Positions 11,652-23,445 of a stretch of DNA of 64,000 nt are shown here, one piece after another. The notes beneath the pieces are model-generated. The model was not told where the DNA came from and did not search any database. It saw only the letters and a program-made list of their open reading frames with translations. Origin of the DNA: Sarocladium kiliense (lineage: Eukaryota; Ascomycota; Sordariomycetes; Hypocreales; Sarocladiaceae); NCBI GenBank assembly GCA_030734395.1, contig JAUZTG010000036.1, positions 620,001-684,000 on the forward strand, written 5' to 3'. Position 1 is the first letter of the stretch, and the number at the start of each line of letters is the position of its first letter. A program made the position numbers and the translations under genes.

Positions 11652-14600
11652 TTATCTGATAGATACGCCTGACCGGTCGGTGAACATGCGGGCGGCAATG
11701 TTCATAGCTTGCAGTTCCTGGAAAAGCAGCTTCGCCGCGTACGGGATGTGAATTTGTGCGATCTTTGTCTTGTTCTTACACGGCCCGCAGTTGAAGGACT
11801 GCTTTTGCAGATTTCTGTGAATAACCATGTTAGCATCACTCAGGAATCAATACTTTCATGTAGAAGTACTTACGCAATCGGGGTCATGAGTCCACAGATC
11901 TCGCAGACGTGGACTCGGAAAGCGTCGGAAACCTCAAATAGACGCTCCTTTAGGAAGGCTGCCGCTCCATGGGCAATCATACAATCACGTTCCATTTCTC
12001 CGAAACGCAGACCACCATCTCGGGCACGACCTTCTACGGGCTGCCTGGTCATGATCTGAACCGGACCGCGGGCTCTGGCGTGAATCTTGTCGTCCACCAT
12101 GTGACGGAGACGCTGGTAGTATGTTGGTCCGAAAAACACCTGCGCACGGAGCTTACGGCCAGTGTGCCCGTTGTACATGATCTCAAATCCACGAGACTGG
12201 TATCCGTGCTTTCGCAGCAAGTCGGAGACAGAGTCGACCGTTACGTCAGTGAATGGCGTAGCATCACCCTCCATGCCCTCTAGCGTAGCGACCTTGCTCA
12301 GCAAACACTCGATCAAGTGAGCAATAGTCATACGCGATGGAATAGCGTGGGGGTTGATGATGATATCTGGAGTAACGCCTTCCCTGGTGAAAGGCATATC
12401 CTCCTGACGGTAGGTGACACCAATAGTTCCCTTCTGACCGTGGCGCGAGGCGAACTTATCTCCAATCTGTGGAATCTTCGTGGTGCGCACACGGACCTTG
12501 ACATACTTGACGCCGTCAGTGTTGACCGTCATGACAACTTGGTCGACAATGCCGTTCTCTGTGCTTCGGAGTGGAGTGGAGATATCGCGCCGGTCGTGAC
12601 TATCGGTCTTCATGCCGAGCTCCTGTGTCTCTTGCTGCATTGGTGCGGTCTTGCCGATGATGATGTCCTCGCCTGAAACACGAACACCAGGAGCGACGAT
12701 ACCGTCCTCGTCGAGTTTGTCGTAAGTGCCGTGCTTCATGCGGAGAGTATTCTGGCGGAATGGCTTCTCGAACTTCTCGGCAAAGTGCATACCGATCCTC
12801 TTCTCCTGGTCCGAGTATGCACGGAAGAACAAACTGCGGAAGAGGCCACGGTCGATACTGCTCTGGTTCATGATGACGGAATCTTCCTGGTTGTAGCCAG
12901 AGTAGCAAGCAATGGCTACGATAGCATTCTGTCCAGCCGGCAGCTCACGGAACTTGAGGTACTCCATGCTTCGTGTGGTAGCCAGTGGCTTCTGTGGGTA
13001 GTACAGAATATTGGCCATCGTATCCATACGATGCGGGTAGTTGGTCAGGAAGAAACCCATAGCTTGTTTACCCATGGCAGACTGGTAAGTATTACGAGGC
13101 GACTTATTATTCAGTCAGTAAGCGCTCAAAAGACAATAGGAGGGTACGAAACTAACCTGGTTGTGGTCCGGGAATGGAATGATACTGGCGCAAATACCCA
13201 GAATCATACTGGGGTGGATCTCGCAGTGTGTGTAAGTGTGCGTCGTCGGGTTCGTCTTCGTTTTCAGTCTCTTATTGGGATCGTCACCGGGATCTTCCTC
13301 TGGAACCTGGATACCGGCCTTCTGCAATCGGTAGAGCTCAAGGTCCTCGGGAGTCATGCAAATCATGGCTGTTTCCTCTTCCTCAGCATCCAGGTACTCG
13401 ACCGCTCCCAGGGCAGTCAGTCCCTGCCAAGATAGTCGGTCTTCAGGATCGTATTCGTCCGCTCTCTCCTTGTCAAGCTTGTTGACCATGTCCTTGGTTA
13501 GGATCAAGCAGCCCTTCTCGACTCCCGAGTCCGCATCATCATTCTGCTCCACAGTGAATACAGGTCGCATAACACGGCCGGCATCAGAGAAAACCTTGAA
13601 TTCACGATCACGGATGTCGCGCACCAAGGAAACCTCGTTCGAGATGAGACCTCGTCGCCGAGTTGTGACCAGTGCATCCACCAGTTGCTTAGGCTCTTGG
13701 TGAACACCGCACCAAACACCGTTGACGAAGACCTTGGTAGCATGAGGGAACCGCAGCGGTTCGTATTCCTCAACCAAATCCATGCCTCGGTCGATCATGA
13801 AGCGCTCGATGGGATCGGCAGGTGATCCCAGACTGACGTAGCACATGAGCGACAGGTTCTTCACGAGACCACAAGCTTGTCCTTCGGGCGTTTCTGCAGG
13901 ACAGACAAGACCCCAGTGTGTGTTGTGCAGCTGACGGGGCTTGGCCAGCTTACCATCACGGCCGATAGGCGTATTGGTACGGCGCAAATGTGATAGCGTA
14001 GAAGCGAATGTGTATCTGTTCAACACCTGGGAGACACCGGCGGTGGAGCTCATTGCCTTCTTCTGGTCACCCCAGTTGCCAGTTGCGAGGGAGTACTTGA
14101 GGCCGTTCGAAAGTGTGCCGGGCTTGATGGCCATGGACAAATTGAAGTGCTTGTGATCTTGAACGCACCTCTTCAGGTAGTTGGAAAGCTCCTGGTTCAT
14201 GCGGCGAATGATACCACGGAAGAGCTTCGCCAGCAGAGGACCCGCAAGATCGAGACGCTTCTTACCGAAGTGATCACGATCATCAGGCTCACGGCGACCA
14301 AGCGCACATTGCAGAAGCTTGTGCACCATGTAGCCGAGGAAGAAGGCCTTCCTTGTTTCGCTACCCTCAGATTGTGAGATATGGGGCAACGTTTCCTTTT
14401 GCAGGATGTCCTTCGCAACACGGATACGCTTGTCGCGTCCTAGGCCAGCCTGGTCTCGGTTGCCTCGCTTGCCAATGAAATCGAGGGCTACCTCTCGGTC
14501 CTGAACACAGAACGCTTCCTCAATACAAGGCCTCAGCATCTCCAGCATTTGACTATCGTTACGATCGTAACAAATGTGATTCAGAATGTCCTCGTCAGAG

Positions 14601-15592
14601 ACGACACCAAATGCCCTGAAGACGATTGCAACGGGAAGATCGGACTTGACGAAAGGCAACGTAGTGTGAATAGTCTGACCGAAACCGCCACGTCCAGTGT
14701 CGCCCTTCCCATAAAGCTTGAGCATAAGACTGGAGATCAGGCGAGATCCCTTCTCGAGGGCACTTCGAATCTCAGCAGTGTATGTGTAAGGGCTCGGCTG
14801 AGCCTTCTTGAAGACTTGAACGATGTTGGCAGCCGAACGCTCCTGGGCGATGAGAACCTTCTCACTTCCGTTGATGACGAAGTAGCCACCCTGATCATAC
14901 GGACACTCGTTCATGAGGAAGAGCTCGTCATCGGTTTGGCTTTGAAGATGGCAAATCCGAGATTTGACCATGACTGGCAGCTTTCCGACAAAGCACATCT
15001 CTCCCTCGTCCTCCTCGCCCTCCTTTGAGCTGCCGCCACCAGTGTCTTCCTCTTCCCATGACAACTTCACAGGGTGCTCTCCGGTCTCACGAAGTTCCTG
15101 CTGCTGTGCGTCGTCCATCTCATGAAGGGGGACCTCGCGTTCCACCGCAATCTGGATCTTCTTCGAAATGTTGATGTACATAGGCGCAGAGTATGTGAGA
15201 TTTCGATCGCGACATTCGTACGGCAACAGAGTGGCGACGGTACCATCCGTCTCGGCGATGGTTGGGCGCGACACACTGACTCTACCAAACTTTATTTCGT
15301 ATCGTCGGAGTGCGATGTTCCTTCCATCCATGGAGGGGGGGTTTGGCTGGTCGAGGCTGATGGTCGAGTACTCGTTCGTCAGATCCTGGATGGTCTTCAT
15401 TGTGAACTCGTTGAAGGTCTCGATCTGTTGCGAAACTAGACCCTTGGCCTCGAAGAAGGATGAGATGACGGTCCAGCAGTCCTCGGGTGTGATGCCTTCC
15501 GAACCGTCATCATATCCGTATTCGCCATCGTAACCGTCGTAGTCGCCCTCGTACTGGTCGAAGCCAGCACCACCATCTTCGTAGTCCGCCAT
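11652..15592 (-). CDS. rpb2: DNA-directed RNA polymerase II second-largest subunit, 1275 aa
   Basis: Exons 13157-15592, 11874-13102 and 11652-11814 join in frame to 1276 codons. Junctions restore IIPFPDHNQ to SPRNTYQSAMGKQAMG and CGLMTPIA to NLQKQSFNCGPCKNK. This is the RPB2 family: PAETPEGQACGLVKNL near residue 560, GYNQEDSVIMNQSSIDRGLF near 880, and GDKFASRHGQKG near 1020 in the hybrid-binding region. The C-terminal zinc site is formed by CEIC and CGPC across the last intron. It forms, with RPB1, the catalytic cleft of nuclear RNA polymerase II. The protein is about 50 residues longer than yeast Rpb2, partly because of an acidic, Gly/Tyr-rich N-terminus (DYDGYDGEYGYDDGSEG). A predictor ignoring the last short exon would lose half of the zinc-binding domain. 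Confidence 0.98.
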
Positions 15593-16958
15593 GTTGGATA
15601 GAGTCGAAGCTTCAGCTCCAGTGGCTCAGCACGAGACCGTCTCGCACGCGCCACGGTCAGCGGGCTGAAAATGTGACGGTGAGTGCGCAGACTTGTGTGT
15701 GCCCGATGTTGCGCGTGTCGTGGGTGACGAGTTTGCCCGGGTGGTCGAAAGGAGAAGAGGCTGGAAACCGACAATCGAGGGTCAGTTCGCGAGCATCTGC
15801 CGACCGCGGAAGAAGCGCAAGCGCGCGCAAGGCTCGTCGATATCACTTCTGCAGCAGAGGAGACTGGCGTGTCGTCAGAAGTCGTCCTGCCGGCTGAGAG
15901 GCGAGGTGGTGGTTGATGGCCGTGAAGGAGGTTTCACGATGGAGAGGTTATCGAGGAGAGCGAGGCCGCCTTAATTGTCAGCCTTTCACGGCTCTTTCTT
16001 TCAAACGCGTGCCACCAACAGGGAGAGACGGAACTAACTAATTTGGGCCTAGTGGGGAACTTGATAGTCGTGCTGAGTAATCTGTGCGCTCGTAGCTACC
16101 CTATATGCTGGCATCGTGGTTGATGAATGTGATAGACGTTTCCAGTATTCCGGTGTATCACTTCTTTGGCGTGAAGCCTGGTTTTGGGGCACATGTAAAT
16201 GTTGATGTGACCGCTTAATTATTGGTATTAGTGGTGGCCTTGGAGACCTGTTTATGTTACTGGACTAGAGTGTTCTACCCATAGGCCATCATAACCCACG
16301 TCTACCAGACGAGCCAGCGGAGTCTCCTGCTTCAACGGTCCGAACACACGCAGAGGCCGACGGACAGCCATATCAAGATATCGACTTGCAGAACTGTACA
16401 GCCTTCCACCAACAGTCCGACCCGCGCTTCTCCAATGCCGCCCTCATGCAAGCCACCACCGCCCAGATCGACGGCAAATCGTCTATCCAGCCAAGCCTCC
16501 CCCACAAACACCGGACCACCTCCGTTTCTGAAACAAGACAGAGCCACTGCCGATCAGGCCCTGGTATCACTTCTCAACCGGCACGATTCGCCGACGACCC
16601 ATCCCATGCTTTAACCAATAGCCACACCGGCAGTAGTTTGTTTGTCTTAGCGTCTGCAGCAGGATCCATCGCTGCCCTCGCCGCCTCCTTAATTAAGCAA
16701 TATGGAGTCGTCGGAGGTATATGGCCCGTCCTAGTCACAATCGTGCGCATGGGATCAGGCAGGATGTGCCGGTGATGAAGCCCATATGCGAAACATAGGT
16801 GTTGCGGGGGAGCAAGTATTCTGGACAAGCAATGGCCGCTGACGTAGGCATAGCTGCTGGAAAATTGTATATAAATAAGTGATTCATGCTGCCCAGTTCA
16901 AAGGCAGGTTCATTACGATTGTCTTGACACAGTACATCGACTTCGACACACAATCACC
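15593..16958. other. 1.4-kb intergenic region upstream of RPB2 (-) and the GH45 gene (+)
   Basis: The region holds the divergent promoters of both genes. A frame without an ATG stays open from about 16285 to 16775 and ends with a hydrophobic stretch (LFVLASAAGSIAALAASL). I do not call it a gene because it lacks a start and a recognised family. A TATA box for the GH45 gene is listed separately. Confidence 0.5.
16868..16875 (+). promoter_or_regulatory. TATA box of the GH45 endoglucanase gene
   Basis: TATATAAA lies 84 bp upstream of the GH45 start codon, at the spacing expected for a fungal core promoter with a short leader. A GCGGGG motif at 16804-16809 fits the SYGGGG consensus of the carbon-repression factor CreA/Mig1. 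That assignment is inferred from the motif only. Confidence 0.55.
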
Positions 16959-17717
16959 ATGGTTTCCCAATCCCTCGTCAGCCTCGCCCTTGCGGCTCTC
17001 CTCCCGGCACTCGCTGCTGCCCAACAATCCGGTCAGACGACTCGTTACTGGGATTGCTGCAAGCCTTCCTGCGCTTGGTCTGGCAAGGCCCCCGTCAGTC
17101 AGCCCATCCGAACGTGTAGTGCCAACGACTCGCCCTTGTCCGACCCAGATACCCCAAGTGGCTGTGACGGTGGTAGCGCCTTCACTTGTTCCAACAACTC
17201 CCCGTGGGCAGTCGATGACCAGACAGCTTATGGCTTTGCGGCAACAGCCATCAGTGGCCAGTCCGAGAGCAGCTGGTGCTGTGCCTGCTATGCGTATGTC
17301 CCCAGGAAACACATGTATGAACAAGTTCATGGTTGACACTCACGATCAAGTTTGACCTTCACATCCGGCCCCGTAGCGGGCAAGACTATGGTCATCCAGT
17401 CCACCAACACAGGCGGTGACCTCGGCAGCAACCACTTCGATATCCTCATGCCTGGTGGCGGCGTCGGCCTCTTCGACGGCTGCACCCCGCAGTTCGGTGG
17501 CCTCCCCGGAGCACAGTACGGCGGCATCTCATCACGCAGCGAGTGCGATTCCTTCCCCGAGAACCTCAAAGCAGGCTGCCAGTGGCGCTTTGATTGGTTC
17601 CAGAACGCCGACAACCCGGCAGTCACCTTCGAGCAGGTCCGGTGCCCAAGCGAGCTTACCTCCATCTCGGGTTGCGTGCGGAATGATGATGGCAACTTCC
17701 CTGCTTTTACCGGTTAA
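16959..17717 (+). CDS. Secreted GH45 endo-beta-1,4-glucanase, 233 aa
   Basis: Exons 16959-17293 and 17351-17717 join within CCACYA/LTFTSGPVAGK (57-bp intron). Residues 1-21 form a signal peptide ending LAAAQ. The catalytic domain follows at once: TTRYWDCCKPSCAW carries the conserved Asp (residue 32, equivalent to the general base of Cel45 enzymes). NHFDILMPGGGVGLFDGC carries the second catalytic Asp (residue 142, general acid). Many cysteines fit the disulphide pattern of the family. It cleaves internal beta-1,4 bonds of cellulose outside the cell. There is no cellulose-binding module or linker; the protein ends shortly after the catalytic domain (GNFPAFTG), so it is a single-domain GH45. Neighbouring genes are not functionally related. 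Confidence 0.96.
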
Positions 17718-17976
17718 AGTGACAGGGACAAGTTTGGTGGCGCGATGGATCCGTTCCAATGTATATTTTCAACGCCGTAGTGTGTGAATAGATCGCGGAG
17801 CGCGCATACACCCTCCCTTGTTTTAAGGACATAGGCAAGAAATTGACGCGTTCTGGAAAGATGCGATCTAGAGCCCTGGACTCAAAAGTCCTGAAATGTG
17901 GCCATGTAAGATCGCCTGACGAATCAGCGCAAGGACACAGATCGCTGCAGTGTTGCATTGTTGCGGTTTGAGTGCA

Positions 17977-19446
17977 TCAGTAGAGGCAGATGCCACCAAC
18001 TTCATCATCCATGGTCCATGACCAAGCCAGCCCTTTTACTTCGACGTCTTGTTCCACGGGGGCACCTTCTTCAGGTTTCCCGGCGAAAAAGTCACCGACT
18101 CCCTCGGACTTGATCTTTCTCTTCATGAACTTCCGCGTCCACTCCTCAACCGCAGGCTCACCAGTCTCATCCCTAGCCTGCTTGAGGAAGGGGATAAGGG
18201 CAGTGCCGCCAGTGCCACGCTTCTTCTCGCCATTTTGCTCCTTCTGGGAGGAAATGGCAATGTTCTGGCGACGGCGAGTCACTTCGGGGCTCCGGGATCG
18301 ACTGCGAGCGCGAACTTCCCGGGAAGGGTTGATGATGTACCTGGCAACTATACCGATATGCTTATCCCGGAATGTGCTAAGCATTGTCAAACAAGCATCG
18401 TATGCAATGCAGAGCGGACGGTTGTCTGTATGGTCCTCGACAAAGTCCCTGATATTGGCCACCAATGCAACGTCATGAAGAAATCGCGCATGCGGTCCAG
18501 GCATATACCGTCGCATGTCACGGATAAAGTTGTGTCTCTGCGCTGCCCTATACTCGCGCTCAGACTCAGAGCCTGGGTTCGGCTTCTCCCCGGTCGGCCG
18601 GTGCTCGATACCAAGAACAATGTCAAAGAATTGAATGAGGCTGCTCTGTGCATTACTGCCACCACTGTATTGGCGATATGTTTCGGTGCCACTGCCATCC
18701 TCATACAACACGCCGTCAGGCAGTCCGGCTTCTGCCATGTTCTTGCTCCCTGCAAGGAAAGGGCGGATTCGATGGTAGAAGACCGTGGGGTCACAGCTCT
18801 CATGCATTCTCTGAAGAATAGTAGTCAGGTCTGTGAGCCTTTCGGCAAACGCTTGGAGACTCTTGGTAACTAAGGAAATGTCTCCACGTTGGGCCGCAGC
18901 GATGGCATCTAGCATGAGCGGGATGATCGGACCTCCCCGAGCCTCAATAGCGACCGAGACGAGGTAGAACCACGATTCATCGAGCGACCCAGTGAATGTG
19001 CTGAGTGTTGCCAGATTCTCAAGGTTGTCGATTTCTTCGTCGACAAAGAGCGGCTTGAAGTTCCACAGTACAACAGCAGCGTATGTCGCAACTGGTGGGA
19101 CCTCAAGTCGCTCTGAAATCTGCAGTAGAGGTACGGAAATGGGTGGAGGCAAGCGATCTGAGGGCGTATCGCCTCCCCAGATGTAAGCGTGGGCCATGAA
19201 ACCCAACAGAGAGTAGGCACGTCGCCATTCTGCATCATGCTCAAGGCCGATAGTTGAAAGGATAGGTAGGCGATCGACAACTCCGCGAAGGCGTCGGCTT
19301 AGGATAAGTGCCTGCAGATTTGCGACAATGGCCTCCCATTTGTTGTAATAAGGGTCTGGTAGTCTTGAGAGCGGCAAGGTGTCAGGGAGGAAGCCATGGG
19401 CTGGGGAGATGCCATAGTCGGCGAGGACCGGGATAGGCGGCTGCAT
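17977..19446 (-). CDS. bna2: Indoleamine 2,3-dioxygenase, 489 aa, single exon
   Basis: A single uninterrupted frame encodes an IDO-family heme protein. The N-terminal helical domain begins VLADYGISPAHGFLP and includes RRAYSLLGFMAHAYIWG. The catalytic domain has GGSNAQSSLIQFFDI (about 262-276) and RRYMPGPHARFLHDV (312-326). The sequence STFRDKHIGIVARYI follows, whose His363 aligns with the proximal heme ligand of the family. The enzyme opens the indole ring of L-tryptophan to N-formylkynurenine, the first step of de novo NAD synthesis in the cytosol. The C-terminal 120 residues after the heme site are basic, Ser/Arg-rich and probably a poorly conserved extension. Fungi often have several IDO paralogues, so assignment as the main NAD-pathway enzyme rather than a paralogue is not certain. 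It is divergent from vps23 and converges on the GH45 gene. Confidence 0.93.
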   Translation of the reverse strand: MQPPIPVLADYGISPAHGFLPDTLPLSRLPDPYYNKWEAIVANLQALILSRRLRGVVDRLPILSTIGLEHDAEWRRAYSLLGFMAHAYIWGGDTPSDRLPPPISVPLLQISERLEVPPVATYAAVVLWNFKPLFVDEEIDNLENLATLSTFTGSLDESWFYLVSVAIEARGGPIIPLMLDAIAAAQRGDISLVTKSLQAFAERLTDLTTILQRMHESCDPTVFYHRIRPFLAGSKNMAEAGLPDGVLYEDGSGTETYRQYSGGSNAQSSLIQFFDIVLGIEHRPTGEKPNPGSESEREYRAAQRHNFIRDMRRYMPGPHARFLHDVALVANIRDFVEDHTDNRPLCIAYDACLTMLSTFRDKHIGIVARYIINPSREVRARSRSRSPEVTRRRQNIAISSQKEQNGEKKRGTGGTALIPFLKQARDETGEPAVEEWTRKFMKRKIKSEGVGDFFAGKPEEGAPVEQDVEVKGLAWSWTMDDEVGGICLY

Positions 19447-20508
19447 GCCGATGGTTGATCTTTGGCAGCCTTGAGCCGGCCAGAAGAAGATGAGGTTATA
19501 GAAAGTTCCTCTATGAGTCCTGAAGTTCCCTGAGCAAAGTGCATGTGCTGATCGCGATGTGCGGATGAAAGTCGAAGTCGAGAGTTGATTAAAGAGAGAA
19601 ACGCGGCGAATATGCCCGAGTGGCCTGAAATATTCCTGTAGGCGCGCTTAGAGAGAGGGCCGAGTCCGGAGGTGCGGGAGGCATAGGCAGTCAACGGCCC
19701 AGCGGAGCGGGGACTGGGAGCACCTAGACCAACAAGGTGATGATTCAATGAGAATCGTATGACGAGCTGAGTGATTTCAAAGCACATTGCATCCTTTCTC
19801 CCGGGCCATCTGGAGCGTGGCTGACAGACAACAGGGTCAGCTGGCGTGGGTAGGTAACTATCAGGGTTGTGGTAATGAATCAGACCCTCAGCTGTGCGCG
19901 AGTTGAAGGAGAAATACTCGTCTGAAGATCCATTGCGCCATCATTATACGAGTTGCAAGGCTTTGGCAGATGGAAACGAAGGACCGTAGCTGTTCGCCAG
20001 GGTGGTGTGTGGGTGTGGTGACAGGCTGTAGCTAGCCTAGGGTAGTCATGGCGGCTGGGATCCGTGATAGATCAGCAAGAAAAAGCTTAATAACGAAAGC
20101 GACTGGAATGCAAGAGATGGTTCTTGGATACAGGCTGGATGGTTCGTTGCCTTTGGGTGGCTGGCTCTTCTTGGTGCCTGTGCGGGTGCCTGTGGATTTT
20201 AGTCGCAGCGGGGTAGTGCGCTGTACTCTGCTGTACCTTGACGCAGACAGGAAGCGGGCCAGTGCTTCTCCAACGTCGTCACCACCGACGCCATCACCAC
20301 CAACACTATAGTTGTCCAACTATTGCGACCAGCGTCTCCAACAACCATCGACGCGCTCATCTTGACTCGTTACTCCTAGCCAGCGCATCGGGCCCTTTCT
20401 CTTCAGCTTCTTCTCTACTCATTGCGTTGCCTTTTCCCCAGCCAGCCCTCCGGCAGAAGCCAAGTCCAACACCAACCCCTCAACTTGGATGCGCCATCGC
20501 AGCACGCG
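19447..20508. other. Divergent intergenic region between IDO and vps23
   Basis: About 1.06 kb separates the two start codons. An in-frame upstream ATG for vps23 at 20422 would add 29 residues unlike the family, so I treat it as leader. No repeat or RNA gene was seen. Confidence 0.5.
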
Positions 20509-22276
20509 ATGCCCGTTCAGCAACATGTCCTCAACTGGCTCTATAGCGTCCTGACAAGCGTGAGTATACATCTCTGCAGCTACCCAAGCTTTGCGGGAAC
20601 TCGTACTGACTGTCCTGCCTTAGGAATATCACGATGTGAACCGAACATACAACGACGTTGCCCAAGCGCTCGCGCGATATCCCTCCCTCTCTCCTCGAAC
20701 CGATGTACACAGTACGCATTGCCCCAAAATTTAGACGGCACAATATTCGACGTGGCGTTACATAAGTGGTGAAAGAGCGAAATCTGACAGCAACAGCATT
20801 CCCCAATGGCTCGAGTGCCCTCCTCGTCCACCTGACCGGCACTCTACCCGTCAACTTTCGTGGTAGCACATACCGATTTCCCATGTCAATATGGGTTCCT
20901 CACGCATACCCTCGAGAAGCGCCTCTAATATATGTTACCCCAACTGCGACGATGATGGTGCGCCCTGGTCAGCATGTCGACCCTCAAGGCCAGGTCTACC
21001 ACCCATATCTTGTCGGCTGGGTTGAGTTTTGGGATGTATGTGGCACCCATGAGCATGTCTTTCACGTCTGTGGAGCAGCCAGACTAACCAACTTCCTTAG
21101 AAATCAACCATACACGACTTCCTTGCTATTCTCTCCGACATCTTTGCCAAAGAGCCTCCCGTCATCGCCCGTCAGGCGCAACCAACACCACCACCACCAC
21201 CACAAAGTCCCCAATCCCAGCCACATGTCCAAAGCCCACCACCCAGACCACCTCTGCCTTCAGAGATCGCATCCCGAGCTGACAGCAGAGGCGAGTTAAG
21301 ACCGCCTCCACCGCCGCCGAAACCTCATGAAGAATCGCGACATGCTCCGTCCACACGCCCTGATTCAGGACCTCCATTACCGCCCTTGCCTCCGCAAGCT
21401 TCACCCCCGGCTCACCAACATCCATCGCGCTATGACTCTGCACCTGCACTACCCCCTCAGGCCCAGAACATGCGTTCTCCCCCAGCTCACACACACTATC
21501 AACCACCGCCGCACCAGTGGACAAGCCAGCATGGTCCAACACCAGGGCAAACTGCCATGCCTCCTCCTGCAGGTCCCTACACCCCTCAAGGACAGTCACA
21601 TCCGCATCCACCGCCACAAGCAAGATGGTCACAAAGTGGTCCACCAGCGGCCTGGAATCAAGGACCTCCTCCACTTCAAGCCCAACCAGCTCCTCCGCCT
21701 CCACCACCTGATCTGCTCGATGAGCCCCTGACCCTCAACATACCGTCACAGACCAACGTAGCAGCGCCACCAATACCGCCGAACCCTGAGAAGGATGCTC
21801 TCCTGGCTCAGCTTGCCCAGGTGCTCTACTCGATGAGGCAGCAAGTTCGCCAGCAGAACCAATCCAGCATGGATGGTCTCGCCGCTCAGCAAAATGCCAT
21901 GGCTGCTGTAATCCCGACGATCCAATCGGAAATGGGCCAGCTGAACCAGCTATCCAGTATGCTCACGTCAAATGCGAACATCCTTCATGACGCGCTACGG
22001 AAAGCCGACGGGGTCATTGAGGGGTCCAAGAATCACCCATCCCCTGACATTGACGAGCTCTTAGTTGCGCCGACCGTTGTAGCCAATCAACTATACAATC
22101 TTGTTGCAGAAGAGAGGGCACTGGGCGATGCTATTTTCATGTTGGGTCGAGCAATGGAGAGGGGTCGCATCTCGCCAGCGGTCTTTGCTAAGATGACCCG
22201 ATCGCTAGCCCGGGAGTGGTACATGAAAAAGGCCCTGGTACTGGAAATTGGGAAAGGCATGGGCCTGGCATCGTGA
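20509..22276 (+). CDS. vps23: ESCRT-I subunit Vps23/Tsg101, 517 aa
   Basis: Exons 20509-20559, 20624-20711, 20797-21035 and 21101-22276 join in frame. The N-terminal UEV domain (about residues 5-150) is clear: NWLYSVLTS, EYHDVNRTYNDVAQAL, YPSLSPRTDVHT, then SSALLVHLTGTLPVNFRG, VPHAYPREAPLIYVTPT, VRPGQHVDPQGQVYHPYL and DFLAILSDIFAKEPPV. A long Pro/Gln-rich linker follows. A coiled coil begins near EKDALLAQLAQVLYSMRQQ, and the C-terminal steadiness box is RSLAREWYMKKALV to the stop. The UEV binds ubiquitin and PTAP-like motifs; the coiled coil and box assemble with Vps28 and Vps37. It works on endosomes in sorting ubiquitinated cargo into multivesicular bodies and, in fungi, also in Rim/Pal pH signalling. 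I chose the ATG at 20509 because MPVQQHVLNWLYSVL aligns with family starts. Confidence 0.95.
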
Positions 22277-23445
22277 AGCTAAGGAAGCTGAAGAGGCGGG
22301 CAAGGGCTACGACTGGTCGTGGGGTTATGGCGGCGGCTCTTCCGCCACAAGCCTTAGTATTGTTCTTGTCGTAAGATTGGATCACGGCATTTCATCCCGG
22401 ATGGTGACGAAGCGGGCGTCTGGTGCTGATGGCGACTGATGGGCATGAAGTGGAATAACGAAAGAGATGGCAACGGCAGGGACTGTCGATCAGGATATCT
22501 ATTTCCATGTCTATGTTGATTTGACGATGATCCAAGCTCAACACGCGACGACGCTCGAACCACGACCCCATCTGTGAAATTGCAGCTTAGATCGGAAACG
22601 TCACCTATCCTCACATTCCAGTCTTAGCAGCGCATCTCAGTGTCAATGGCCCAAGCTCAGCTTGATCGGAGCACTTGCATCACCCCCGGCCACGCCACAG
22701 ACGTGCACCAACCCTCCATCAGGTAAGACACATAGACACGCGGTGACAGTCAAACCGGCAGTTGCCAATTGACCGAACGGGGCTGCGTTACGCCGCGGCA
22801 AATGGTGTGCTCGAACCATTGGCGGTGGCTTGCGCGGAGGGCCGGCCGGCGTCGTCGCATTTGACTTACACAGATTGAACAATACTAAGCGCTTCGCGAC
22901 TCCATGACCCAAGAACAATATCAACCGCCCTCTAATTTGACTCAACGCCCCCAAAAATCTGCATCAGATTGTGATCCATGATACTTCTGCCCTGAGTCTG
23001 CTTTCGTTCTCTGCATTCAGCTCGGCCGCAACAATACGTTCCAGCTTGGCTCCATAATGGCTGGCCCCCATCACAGTATCGACGCTCTCTTGCTTCCACG
23101 ACCTGACAAGATGTGATGGATTCCTGCTGCTACCCCAATGGCTCCCTGGGTCTCTACTCTTCTACTGCTGACTCTTGAATTTCTCCATTCTTCTTCACAT
23201 TAATCGAATAAAACCTGGATTCGGCTTCACTTCGCCCTTTGCACCTTCCCTCTCTCTCCTCTACATCACGAGACTTCACTTCCAGCTTCTGCTCATTCAT
23301 CTAGCCTGAGGACTCTCTCACTGAATATTCAGGAAGTTTGGTTTCAATTCTTTTCACCACCCTCCGCCATCCTCAATCCGTGTTCCCTGAGAGCCTCAAG
23401 AGACCGGATCCCTCCGTGGCTCGTGTCCCACCCACCACCTTCACC
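22277..23445. other. Intergenic region upstream of the pheromone receptor
   Basis: About 1.17 kb contains the 3' flank of vps23 and the leader of the receptor gene, which is rich in C and T close to the start. A frame with a TTG start opens at 23338 upstream of and in frame with the receptor, but its residues look non-coding. I see no other gene. Confidence 0.5.

Noticed and set aside
16959..19446. GH45 and IDO genes as part of a metabolic gene cluster
   Set aside because: There are no synthase, transporter or regulator genes around them, and the neighbours are housekeeping genes.
23338..23445. Upstream N-terminal extension of the pheromone receptor
   Set aside because: It starts at TTG, the residues do not resemble receptor N-termini, and the ATG at 23446 has a strong context.
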